Notes: a model not told the origin generated them from the letters alone. A stretch of DNA of 11,755 nucleotides from Acidobacteriaceae bacterium (GCA_030040115.1 JASHUH010000208.1:1-11755), one strand, 5' to 3'; shown: positions 1 through 6,672, numbered from the stretch's first letter. Translations and numbers: made by a program.

Positions 1-781
1 GGAGGGTGGAAAAGATCTTATCGTAGTCGTTCATCCCCTTCCCGATAGCGCCGTGCGCCAGGCGGCTGGCGTAACCCACAGAGTCTTCCTCTTTGCGCAG
101 GTCCTCGATCGTGCCGTACTTCAGGTAACGGTCGCTCGCGTGCATGGTTACAACCCGGTGCTTCACCCGGTCCAGCAAAACCAATGGATCCTCGCCGGCC
201 AGGATGGCGTTGGATGGATCGAAGTTGACTCCGAACCATGGCGACTGAATTTGCTCTACGATCTCAACGAAGACATCCATTTTTTGCGCGAATTCCGGAT
301 ACTTCCAATAGTTGTCTTTGTAGTGATTCTCCAAGTTCAAGACGACGCCACGGCCTGCGGCGAACGGCAACAGATCTTGGATCGCGCGAACGACTTGCGC
401 CACGCCTTTTTCTCGCGTGATTTCCGGCCGGCGCTGACCTGACAGGACACGGCAGAAACGGCCGCCGAAAAATGCCGTAATCTCGATCATGCGCTTTTCT
501 TGGTCAATCTCCGTTTGCAGTCGAAGCGGATCGGGCTGGGTAAAATCCGGTGAGCAGCACAGCATGGGCATGGCAAGGTTATGCCGCGCCAAGGCGTCTT
601 TGACATTCTTGAGGAAGGACGCGTCCTCTTCGAGAAAGCCAGAATAGAACTCCAGCCCATCGACGCCAAGCGTAGCGGCCAATTCGATCCACTCGAAAAG
701 AGTCATGGTCCGATCGACACAGAGTTGATCCATAAAGCACTTCGGAAACACGGCCAATTTGGGCCTTCCAGGGCAACTCAT
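1..781 (-). CDS. Sugar phosphate isomerase/epimerase, TIM barrel (3' end outside window)
   Basis: Partial gene: 260 codons are visible and the reading frame is still open at the left edge. The protein resembles the xylose-isomerase-like TIM-barrel family (AP endonuclease 2 superfamily), whose members isomerise or epimerise sugars, often phosphorylated or keto sugars, using a divalent metal. Visible candidate metal or active-site residues are E44 in GLEFYSG, E151 in LNLENHYKD, D188 in VNFDPSN, H214 in TMHASDR and H243 in AHGAIGKG; these fall at the ends of predicted beta strands as the family expects. The start is ATG 781, preceded by a strong AAGGAGG Shine-Dalgarno 5 nt away (787-793). There is no signal peptide, so it should be cytosolic. 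It lies 133 nt after the SIS isomerase gene, on the same strand, and probably belongs to the same pathway, though with its own leader. The exact substrate cannot be read from the sequence. Confidence 0.9.
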   Translation of the reverse strand, partial: MSCPGRPKLAVFPKCFMDQLCVDRTMTLFEWIELAATLGVDGLEFYSGFLEEDASFLKNVKDALARHNLAMPMLCCSPDFTQPDPLRLQTEIDQEKRMIEITAFFGGRFCRVLSGQRRPEITREKGVAQVVRAIQDLLPFAAGRGVVLNLENHYKDNYWKYPEFAQKMDVFVEIVEQIQSPWFGVNFDPSNAILAGEDPLVLLDRVKHRVVTMHASDRYLKYGTIEDLRKEEDSVGYASRLAHGAIGKGMNDYDKIFSTL

Positions 782-786
782 CCAAA

Positions 787-810
787 CCTCCTTGGTCGGA
801 TTGGGTCCGA
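787..810 (-). promoter_or_regulatory. Strong RBS with adjoining inverted repeat, leader of the TIM-barrel isomerase gene
   Basis: On the minus strand a full AAGGAGG sits at 787-793, 5 nt from the ATG at 781. Directly upstream is a perfect inverted repeat, TCGGA-N5-TCCGA, at 796-810. In the mRNA it could form a small hairpin next to the ribosome binding site; in DNA it could be a short operator. No run of T follows, so it is not a good intrinsic terminator for the upstream SIS gene. The repeat is short and its function is a guess; the RBS is secure. Confidence 0.4.
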
Positions 811-914
811 TTTCAGGACATTGCTCTATGGGTTTTCGCAGCCGGAGCGTGGATCGCGCCAACTAAGCGACACCGCGAGGTGAGACCGATTGCGTGCGAT
901 CTCTGCCGACTCTG

Positions 915-1478
915 TTACGAGACGCAGTTCTCCTCCATGAACGAGTAGGCAAGCATATGACACACGCACATATGAACGTCCTCGATCCGTCCCATGTGCG
1001 GCTCGGCCGCGAGGATATTTAACTGCACCTCCCGCCCCAGGATTCCGCCATCTCGTCCTGTCAGTCCGATGGTGCGGCATCCCGTTTTGTTGGCGTACTG
1101 CGCCGCCCGAATGACGTTGGGCGAGTTGCCTGACGCGCTGATGGCCATGAACAAATCACCCGCAACCGCAAAATTCTTCAGTTGCTCCTCGAACACCACG
1201 TCGTAGGCCACATCGTTTCCGTATGCGGTAATGGTCCCAATGCTGTCGGTCAGGGCCAGGACACGGAACCGGCGCTCGCGCTGATAACTGGCGCCCTTCA
1301 CGAGATCGGTCGCGAAGTGCGACGCTGTAAAAGCGCTGCCGCCATTGCCGCAGACAAAAACCTGCCGGCGCTCATCCCGCGCCGCACGCAGCCACTGTGC
1401 GGCCGTCTCGACCGCGTGCAAATCAAGCGCGGTCAGCGTCGCTTCAAGGGATCGCCGGTACGATGCAAAGTAGCTCAT
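915..1478 (-). CDS. SIS-domain phosphosugar isomerase, GmhA (sedoheptulose-7-phosphate isomerase)-like
   Basis: A 187-residue single SIS domain, the usual length for GmhA. GmhA converts sedoheptulose 7-phosphate to D-glycero-D-manno-heptose 7-phosphate in the cytosol. Seen here: the phosphate-binding loop CGNGGSA (43-49), ASHFATDL (52-59), the second phosphate loop ISASGNSPN (113-121) and the C-terminal helix RIEDVHMCVCHML. By alignment from memory with E. coli GmhA, the catalytic His180 is kept as H174, but Glu65 is Asp (D58) and Gln172 is Glu (E166). The ASHF-x-x-D-L variety is, as far as I recall, a recognised GmhA-like subgroup whose members are not all shown to act on heptose. The ATG overlaps the kinase stop by 4 nt (ATGA), and AGGAG lies 8 nt upstream. 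With the adjoining PfkB kinase and HAD phosphatase it recalls the first three steps of heptose activation, but other phosphosugars are possible. Confidence 0.88.
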   Translation of the reverse strand: MSYFASYRRSLEATLTALDLHAVETAAQWLRAARDERRQVFVCGNGGSAFTASHFATDLVKGASYQRERRFRVLALTDSIGTITAYGNDVAYDVVFEEQLKNFAVAGDLFMAISASGNSPNVIRAAQYANKTGCRTIGLTGRDGGILGREVQLNILAAEPHMGRIEDVHMCVCHMLAYSFMEENCVS

Positions 1479-2467
1479 TGCCTCGTCTCCTGTTTGCTTG
1501 TCTTCCTTACGTCTTCTGGCGTGGCGGCGCCGGTGCCGCGCTGCATAATGGTGATGGAGGCGATCAGGTTGCCAAAGCGCGCCGCCTGAATCGGATCGCC
1601 AGTGAGACGCAACGCCAAGGATGCGCCGGCGCTGAAACTATCTCCCGCCCCGCAAATATCCACAGGATTGGGCACGCTCTTAGCCGGCACGGGTGTTATG
1701 CCGTTGCCTCCAACCACCGAAACGCCGCCCGGTCCGTGAGTGACCATCAATGAGCCATATCCGATATGCTCGCGGAGTTTCTCGTAATCGGTCTTCAAGC
1801 CGAGACGGGTGCAGGCCTGGGCCGCCTCGTCCTCATTCAGCTTGACGAGGACATTGCGGAAAAGTTCACCGCGCGCACGCGAATCAACGAAGATCACCTT
1901 TTCCTGGTGGCCCGCAGCGAAGCGGGAAATCGCGTCGCGCAGCCGCTCGGTCACCACTCCGCCAGCACTAATTTCCATTTGATCCGAGACAAGAACGACC
2001 TCGAATTGGAGGGCCAGCCGCTCGAATCGTTCAATGACTTGCGATGTCACGTCTTCTGGCAAATCGCGAGGACTCAGGTAATCCACGCGGGGCAGATCCT
2101 CGACGCCACTCGAACGATTGATAAGCTTCGTGTAAGTGAACGTCAGGCCCGCCGGATTACGGACCAACCCGGAGTGCTCGATGCGGCGGGCGTCAAGAGC
2201 CCCTTCCAGTTCAAATCCGTGCCCGTCTTCGCCAATGACACCCAGAACAGCGACACGTCCCACACCGAGCGCCGCCAGGTTAGACGCGACCGTGCCGGCA
2301 GCTCCCGGAGTCCGTTCGTATTCGACGACGGCCACTCGCCGGATGGAGGTCTCCCGGGACGCCTCCGCCAGTTGCGGGTCGTAATAGCACCAGCGGTCGA
2401 GACAGACATCGCCTACGACGAGCGCCGACAGCGAGGGCAGAGAAGCAACGACATCTTCGGTCGTCAT
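1475..2467 (-). CDS. PfkB-family carbohydrate kinase, similar to the HldE/RfaE kinase domain
   Basis: 330 residues, a complete PfkB (ribokinase-like) kinase that transfers phosphate from ATP to a sugar hydroxyl. The N-terminal stretch VVGDVCLDRW (17-26) and the glycine-rich TPGAAGTVASNLAALG (53-68) resemble the HldE/RfaE heptose-7-phosphate kinase domain. The C-terminal PfkB signature DICGAGDSFSAG is at 270-281, with the oxyanion-hole glycines and catalytic base D276. No cytidylyltransferase domain follows: the protein ends about 14 residues after the last family-like segment (AATPEDV), so this is kinase only. Start ATG 2467 has GGAGG 6 nt upstream and overlaps the preceding stop by 4 nt; its own stop overlaps the SIS start the same way. 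Coupling to a GmhA-like isomerase supports a heptose or related phosphosugar substrate; this is inference, and ribokinase-type or other sugar specificity is possible. Confidence 0.9.
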   Translation of the reverse strand: MTTEDVVASLPSLSALVVGDVCLDRWCYYDPQLAEASRETSIRRVAVVEYERTPGAAGTVASNLAALGVGRVAVLGVIGEDGHGFELEGALDARRIEHSGLVRNPAGLTFTYTKLINRSSGVEDLPRVDYLSPRDLPEDVTSQVIERFERLALQFEVVLVSDQMEISAGGVVTERLRDAISRFAAGHQEKVIFVDSRARGELFRNVLVKLNEDEAAQACTRLGLKTDYEKLREHIGYGSLMVTHGPGGVSVVGGNGITPVPAKSVPNPVDICGAGDSFSAGASLALRLTGDPIQAARFGNLIASITIMQRGTGAATPEDVRKTSKQETRQ

Positions 2468-3426
2468 GCCCTTCCTCCAAGCGCGCGCCAGAGGGCCGGA
2501 AACGTTGCTCGATGGTCGCCGCTGAAATAGTAGCTTTGTCCGCCGTCGGCGACGGTGCGGATCAGAATCGTCTTGCGCGGGCGGAAATAGTAAGCGGGCT
2601 CGGTTTTCGGCAACTCATGGTGGAAATCGCCGGCGATGGGCATCAGGTCGAAGACCGCTGTCGTGAAGTTGCGAATTTGCCGGCCCTCCTGATGCGCCAC
2701 ATTGCGAGCCATTGAGAGTGCTTTCAGGTAGACCTCCGGAGCCATCACCGCAGAGCCAAAACTCAACATCACCCCGCCTTCGAGGCTTTCTACCGCATGG
2801 GCGAAGATCAGGAAGTCACGATAACTCGCTGCACCCAGTAGGGCGCCGTCGCAGTTCGGATGCTCGTGAATGATATCGTAGCCGATGCCTACATGCACGG
2901 TCGCCGGCACGCCGCAGCGATACGCGGCTGCGAGCACGCTCAGGTCATGGTGCGGGAAGTCGCCGCTGAGAATTGCGCTGCCTACCGTCTCTCCATAGCC
3001 GCGGCCGTCGCACTCGCGCAGCAGGTCATTCAGCGCGCCGGTCTCCTGCCACAGTCCGAATTCTCCGGAGCGGATGTAGCACGCCACGCTCTCGGTGGTT
3101 TTTCCGATCAGGGCTAATTCGAAGTCGTGGATGGCTCCGGCTCCGTTCATCGCGATGTGCGAGATGAGCCCGCGCTCCATCAGATCGATCATGTGGCGAT
3201 TGACGCCTGCACGGAGCAGGTGTGCGCCAAACATCAAAATGCGGGCGGCCCCAACCTCGCGGGCGCGATGGAGCCGTTCTGCAACGGCGGGCAAATCCGG
3301 GTGCTGATATGGCGGTGCGGTGTCGTCGAGCTTGAGCCAATTGCCAAGGTCCAGATCGTGACGTCGTTCCGCGAGCGGCTTCACGATGAGCCGGCTGCGA
3401 TCGAACATGGGATAGCGGGAACTCAT
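2464..3426 (-). CDS. Deoxyhypusine-synthase-fold protein lacking the catalytic lysine, function unknown
   Basis: 320 residues resembling deoxyhypusine synthase (DHS; Pfam DS family) along its length. Landmarks aligned by eye to eukaryotic DHS: FGAHLLRAGVNRHMIDLMERG then HIAMNGAGAIHDFELAL (66-106) match the N-terminal NAD-fold region with its TTAGGVEEDLIKCL; MLSFGSAVMAPEVYLKAL (220-237) matches IILGGGVVKHHIANANL; GDHRATFPALWRAL (303-316) matches the C-terminal ADASLVFPLLVAET. True DHS uses NAD and a lysine in GGGVVKHH to move the butylamine of spermidine onto eIF5A. Here that lysine position is A229, and bacteria have no eIF5A, so the protein cannot be a classical DHS. It may use the NAD-binding fold for another oxidation or transfer. 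It lies between HAD phosphatase and sugar kinase genes with ATGA overlaps at both ends, so it most likely acts in the same sugar pathway. No signal peptide. Confidence 0.8.
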   Translation of the reverse strand: MSSRYPMFDRSRLIVKPLAERRHDLDLGNWLKLDDTAPPYQHPDLPAVAERLHRAREVGAARILMFGAHLLRAGVNRHMIDLMERGLISHIAMNGAGAIHDFELALIGKTTESVACYIRSGEFGLWQETGALNDLLRECDGRGYGETVGSAILSGDFPHHDLSVLAAAYRCGVPATVHVGIGYDIIHEHPNCDGALLGAASYRDFLIFAHAVESLEGGVMLSFGSAVMAPEVYLKALSMARNVAHQEGRQIRNFTTAVFDLMPIAGDFHHELPKTEPAYYFRPRKTILIRTVADGGQSYYFSGDHRATFPALWRALGGRA

Positions 3427-4556
3427 GGCGCGATGATCCTCTCCAGCAGGTCAGCTTGATTCAGATAGTTTGGGATGATGTAGTCGGCGCCCGCTCCCGC
3501 CAATCGATTGCGCTTCCACTCGTCCACGACAAGGCAGTCGCCCTCGTCCGTGGCTACGCCGACGGCGATGCCGCCGACACTCTTGACGTTTTCAATTTCA
3601 ACGTACCCGTCGCCGAAGCCCAGAATCTCGGCGCCGTGACATTCAGAGCGAGAGAGAATCCGCTCGATCAGAATCCCTTTCGAGAAACTCTTGTAGTCGT
3701 CCAGCGCTCCATAAACACCGCCATCGAAAAATCTGGTGACGCCCAGCAGGTCTGCCTCCTGTTTCATGAACTCTTCGTCCGTCCCGCTAGCCAGATACAG
3801 TCGCATGCCCCGCTTCCGGAGCGTCTCCAACAACTCGATTGCACCCGGCACCAGGTACTTCTCCGCCGTGGCCCTCCCGGAACGCAATTCATCCAGGCGG
3901 TGCGCAATCCGTTGGTGCAGGAGCCCCAGGTACTTATACTTGTATGCAAGCGGCGTTTTCGGTGCACCACCCCGCCGTTCCACCTGCGCTGCAAGCTCGA
4001 TCATTTGATAGATGGTCTGCTTGCCCGTCAGGCGATCCACAAACTCTCGCACGATCGAGTTTAACTCGGCATCGCTCTCACCGCTCTTAAGCATTGCCAA
4101 TTCGGCCACCATCATCGGCGCCATCACGCCTGCCCAACCGGCGCGCAGAAGCGAGATGGTCCCGTCGAAATCGAAGAGCACGACCTTCGGAACGCCGCGC
4201 GCCTCGGGATGAAGCGTTTCGATGGTCGGCATGGTGGAGCCCATCTTGTTTCCCGAGATAAGGCCATCCCGCGGCCCGACAAAGTCCGACGTCTCACCTG
4301 ACTGGCCATTGCTCGCGGCAACAGGTGTTGTGGGGATTTGGGGGCCTTCGGGAGAGCCGATGGTAAGGGACGCTATCTCTCCGTTCTCGTCGGCGCGTTC
4401 TTCGGCCGTTTCCTTCCGCTTCCCATGAATTGTGACTCGAGCGTCTTTGCGCCCAAAAACTCGAGCCACCGCCTCCCCAAGGCTTCTGGTTGAGCCCATG
4501 ACCGGCATGATCCTGAAATTGACCCGCTCCCAGTTTGAAAGAGCTGATGCAGTCAT
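3423..4556 (-). CDS. HAD-superfamily phosphatase with an SDR-derived N-terminal extension
   Basis: 377 codons from ATG 4556, which overlaps the dehydrogenase stop (ATGA). Residues about 122-377 form a complete HAD hydrolase of the phosphoglycolate-phosphatase type with a C1 helical cap. Motif I is DFDGT (D129 nucleophile, D131 acid/base), motif II LASGTDEE, motif III the lysine of DDYKSFSKG, motif IV GFGDGYVEIEN. It should remove phosphate from a small phosphosugar in the cytosol. It is not the GmhB type, which carries a DRDG motif. Residues about 12-58 look like the first beta-alpha-beta unit of a short-chain dehydrogenase (separate entry), followed by about 45 residues of no recognisable family. 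The HAD may really start inside, at ATG 4244 or 4232 (M105, M109), but neither has a good RBS. I keep the long start because of the ATGA overlap, shared with every other junction of this operon. The stop overlaps the next ATG. Confidence 0.85.
   Translation of the reverse strand: MTASALSNWERVNFRIMPVMGSTRSLGEAVARVFGRKDARVTIHGKRKETAEERADENGEIASLTIGSPEGPQIPTTPVAASNGQSGETSDFVGPRDGLISGNKMGSTMPTIETLHPEARGVPKVVLFDFDGTISLLRAGWAGVMAPMMVAELAMLKSGESDAELNSIVREFVDRLTGKQTIYQMIELAAQVERRGGAPKTPLAYKYKYLGLLHQRIAHRLDELRSGRATAEKYLVPGAIELLETLRKRGMRLYLASGTDEEFMKQEADLLGVTRFFDGGVYGALDDYKSFSKGILIERILSRSECHGAEILGFGDGYVEIENVKSVGGIAVGVATDEGDCLVVDEWKRNRLAGAGADYIIPNYLNQADLLERIIAP
4383..4523 (-). pseudogene. Remnant of a short-chain dehydrogenase N-terminus, fused in frame to the HAD gene
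   Basis: Residues about 12-58 of the HAD reading frame contain VMGSTRSLGEAVARVFGRKD and then ARVTIHGKRKETAEE. This matches the SDR opening VTGSTRG(I/L)GEA(V/I)ARVFAREGARVTIHGRR closely. The cofactor motif TGxxxGxG is damaged: the first Thr is Met and the middle Gly is Ser. Homology stops after about 47 residues, where SDRs normally continue for about 200 more. The simplest reading is that an SDR gene once stood between the MDR and HAD genes, an internal deletion joined its start to the HAD gene, and the remainder drifted. Whether it is translated, or whether the HAD starts downstream, is not visible. Confidence 0.6.
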
Positions 4557-5605
4557 GGTTTGAGGATTCCCTTGACGATCTTGCCTGAACCCATTTCTTC
4601 AAACACGTCGCGCCACTCGGAGAGGGGTGAAGTACGGTTGCGTATGGAGCGAAGATCGATTTTTCCGCTGGATAACAGGGAGAGAACCTTCTCCCAAATC
4701 GGCCAGTTGTGCGAATAGCTGCCCTGAAGCGTGATCGCTTTCTGGACTAGCGAATCGAGCGTAAAGTTGAGCGGCTGCGGTCCCCATCCGACCTTGGTGA
4801 TTTGGCCTGCCGGACGCACGATATCGAGCGCAAGCTTGAGCGATGCAGAAACCCCCGCGGCATCGATGACCAGGTCGACTCCATAGCCGTCGCCGAAGTT
4901 CTTCACCCACTCTTCAACGTGATTGTCTTGAGCGACGAGAACCATGTCGGCGCCCATCCGTTTCGCCACTTCAAGCCGTTTGGCGTCGGCGGGAATGCCA
5001 ATTACGACGACATGTCCGGCTCCGGAAAGCTTGGCCATCGCCGCACAAAGCAAACCGATCGGGCCCGGTCCGACTACCGCGATCGTGTCGCCGGGCCGCA
5101 CGTGGGAATTCTCGCAAACCGCGTTGTAAGCTACACAACATGGTTCGGTGAGGGCTGCATCTTCAAAGGCCAATGACGCCGGAAGGTGATGAAGACATCG
5201 CGCCGGCGCTTTAACATAATCTGCCATGGCCCCGTTCACGCCATACCCGAAACCCAGCCTCTTTGGGTCCAGATTGTAAAGCGCCCTGCGAATAAATGGG
5301 GAATCCGGAGGCAATTGCGCGGCGGTTTCACTTACCACCCGGTCACCCTCCTTGAAGCCGTTTACGCGGTTTCCAAGTTTAGCGACAGAACCGCCGAACT
5401 CGTGACCGAGAACGACCGGGTAATTCACTGGCCAGCTCTGGTTACCCGCATATTGATGCAGATCGCTGCCGCAGACAGCTACCGCCTGCACCTTCAATAA
5501 GACATCCTCTTCTCCGATTTCAGGAACAGCAAGCTCTCGAAGCTCGACTGAATAAGGCTCCTTCGCGTAGTTCACCAGTCCGATCATCGAAGCAGCTTGG
5601 TCCAC
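4553..5605 (-). CDS. Zinc-dependent medium-chain dehydrogenase (MDR), sorbitol/threonine-dehydrogenase-like
   Basis: 350 residues, typical length for the family. It should oxidise or reduce a sugar alcohol or related polyol with NAD(P). The catalytic zinc site is present: C45 in CGSDLH, H68-E69 in GHEFGG, and E154 in LTEPCC. The Rossmann glycine motif is VVGPGPIG (177-184). Unusually, the structural-zinc loop has lost all four cysteines: where relatives have C-x2-C-x2-C-x7-C before YNLC, this protein has P99, S102, I105 and D113. Flanking residues (RRALYNLDPKRLGFGYG) are still well conserved, so the loop is present but metal-free. The start is GTG 5605, chosen because GGAGG lies 6 nt upstream; the next in-frame ATG (5587) is 24 nt away from it. 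It is the first gene of the ATGA-linked run and follows a candidate promoter at 5639-5667. Confidence 0.92.
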   Translation of the reverse strand: MDQAASMIGLVNYAKEPYSVELRELAVPEIGEEDVLLKVQAVAVCGSDLHQYAGNQSWPVNYPVVLGHEFGGSVAKLGNRVNGFKEGDRVVSETAAQLPPDSPFIRRALYNLDPKRLGFGYGVNGAMADYVKAPARCLHHLPASLAFEDAALTEPCCVAYNAVCENSHVRPGDTIAVVGPGPIGLLCAAMAKLSGAGHVVVIGIPADAKRLEVAKRMGADMVLVAQDNHVEEWVKNFGDGYGVDLVIDAAGVSASLKLALDIVRPAGQITKVGWGPQPLNFTLDSLVQKAITLQGSYSHNWPIWEKVLSLLSSGKIDLRSIRNRTSPLSEWRDVFEEMGSGKIVKGILKP

Positions 5606-5638
5606 CTGATTCCTCCGGCAAGACTACCTCTAGCGCGA

Positions 5639-5667
5639 CTGATATGTCAAATGATGGAAATTGCCAA
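5639..5667 (-). promoter_or_regulatory. Candidate sigma70 promoter for the MDR-HAD-DHS-kinase-isomerase operon
   Basis: On the minus strand TTGGCA (5662-5667, 5 of 6 to the -35 consensus) is separated by exactly 17 nt from TATCAG (5639-5644, 4 of 6 to the -10 consensus). A transcript starting near 5632 would have a leader of about 27 nt holding the GGAGG of the GTG start at 5605. An alternative -35, a perfect TTGACA at 5645-5650, has only a weak partner downstream. The rest of the 218-nt gap to the SDR stop shows no gene. Call made by eye only. Confidence 0.45.
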
Positions 5668-5674
5668 TAGGCAA
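5661..5674. promoter_or_regulatory. Operator-like palindrome over the -35 box
   Basis: TTGCC-AATA-GGCAA is a perfect inverted repeat with 5-nt arms. It covers the proposed -35 element of the operon promoter, where a repressor would block RNA polymerase. It does not match the ACCATGATA sites found next to the GntR gene, so if real it may bind a different regulator. Short arms mean chance occurrence is possible. Confidence 0.35.
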
Positions 5675-5823
5675 CGCTTTCTTGATTGCCGAGCCGGGTG
5701 CAGGCGCACGCCATATCGCGTCTTCGCCTCAGTCTCGATTGCGCCTTGAACGGCCATAACGCCGAGCCCACGATTCGCTGGGACCGGAAACAAATGCGTT
5801 GGTTTGCCGAACGCAACGGCGAC

Positions 5824-6576
5824 TTAGGCGATGCGCATGGTCATGCCGCCGTCAATCACAAGGTTTTCACCGGTAATGAAGTCATTCTCCACCAGATCGA
5901 GAATTGCGCGGGCGACATCCTCCGGTTTGCCTTCACGATGGAGCGGAATCCTGTTCTTGATGTTGTGCTCTTTTTGTTCTGGCGTAAGGAAAGCTTGAAA
6001 TGGAGTGCGAATGACCCCCGGGCACACGCAATTCACGCGGATATTGTAATCTGCCAATTCACGGGCCAGAGAGCGGGCGAATTGTGGTAAAGCGCCTTTG
6101 GCAACACCATATGCCATGGCGCCGAGGCAGCCTCGCAGGCCGGCGGCGGATCCAATAAGCAGGATTGCGCCTTCCCCTTGCTTGATCATGTACGGAACCG
6201 CGGCGCGCGCGAGCCACAGCACGGCGTGAACGTGGACAGCAAACGCGCGACCCCAGCTCTGTTCGGTTACTTCAAAAAATCCACCCGGGACCGGGCCACC
6301 CGCGGAGTGCACAAGAACGTCGACTCGCCCCCAACGTGCACAGGTTTCGGTAACGGTGCGAGCGCAAGCTTCTGCGTTGCCTATATCTGCCTGGATAAAA
6401 AGAGGTTCATGTCCATGCGGCGCCGCAACCTCGCGAAGCTTTTCGAATGTATCGCTACGCGGGTTGCGCGCCGCGACCGCAACATGAGCTGCCCGACCAG
6501 CAAACATCAGAGCGGTTTTTGCGCCAATGCCGCTTGTTCCCCCCGTGACCAAACATACCTTGCCTGCCAGGTCCAT
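5824..6576 (-). CDS. Short-chain dehydrogenase/reductase (SDR)
   Basis: 250 residues, standard classical-SDR length. It should carry out NAD(P)-dependent oxidation or reduction of an alcohol/ketone in the cytosol. Motifs: TGGTSGIG (11-18) cofactor loop, S143 in IGSAAG, catalytic YGVAK (Y156, K160), and CPGVIRTPF followed by the C-terminal ITGENLVIDGGM. Two usual asparagines are replaced by histidine: NNAG-like becomes HSAGG (H90), and the tetrad Asn position in the AVHVHAV helix appears to be H115. R37 after the second strand slightly favours NADP. The frame is open upstream to 6735, but I start at ATG 6576 because MDLAGKVCLVTGG begins exactly where SDRs do; an AAGGA lies 12 nt upstream. It is divergent from the GntR gene and 218 nt before the MDR gene, so it is likely co-regulated with the sugar operon. 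Confidence 0.9.
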   Translation of the reverse strand: MDLAGKVCLVTGGTSGIGAKTALMFAGRAAHVAVAARNPRSDTFEKLREVAAPHGHEPLFIQADIGNAEACARTVTETCARWGRVDVLVHSAGGPVPGGFFEVTEQSWGRAFAVHVHAVLWLARAAVPYMIKQGEGAILLIGSAAGLRGCLGAMAYGVAKGALPQFARSLARELADYNIRVNCVCPGVIRTPFQAFLTPEQKEHNIKNRIPLHREGKPEDVARAILDLVENDFITGENLVIDGGMTMRIA

Positions 6577-6672
6577 TGTGTTCGCCCATCCTTCGTCGAG
6601 CTGCCCCCTTCCGTAAAAACCGCGGAAATAAGCCCAGCTTTGAATTTTGAAGCCGCTCAGCAACAGCTTCCA

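Noticed and set aside
1766..2530. A 254-codon plus-strand open frame opposite the PfkB kinase
   Set aside because: Antisense shadow of a kinase with clear catalytic motifs; its translation resembles no family.
2464..3426. Calling the DHS-fold protein a deoxyhypusine or homospermidine synthase
   Set aside because: The essential lysine position is Ala, the eIF5A substrate is absent in bacteria, and the operon is about phosphosugars, not polyamines.
3423..4556. Assigning the HAD protein as GmhB (heptose bisphosphate phosphatase) because of its neighbours
   Set aside because: GmhB carries a DRDG-type motif I and is smaller without a C1 cap; this protein has DFDGT and a helical cap as in phosphoglycolate phosphatase-like enzymes.
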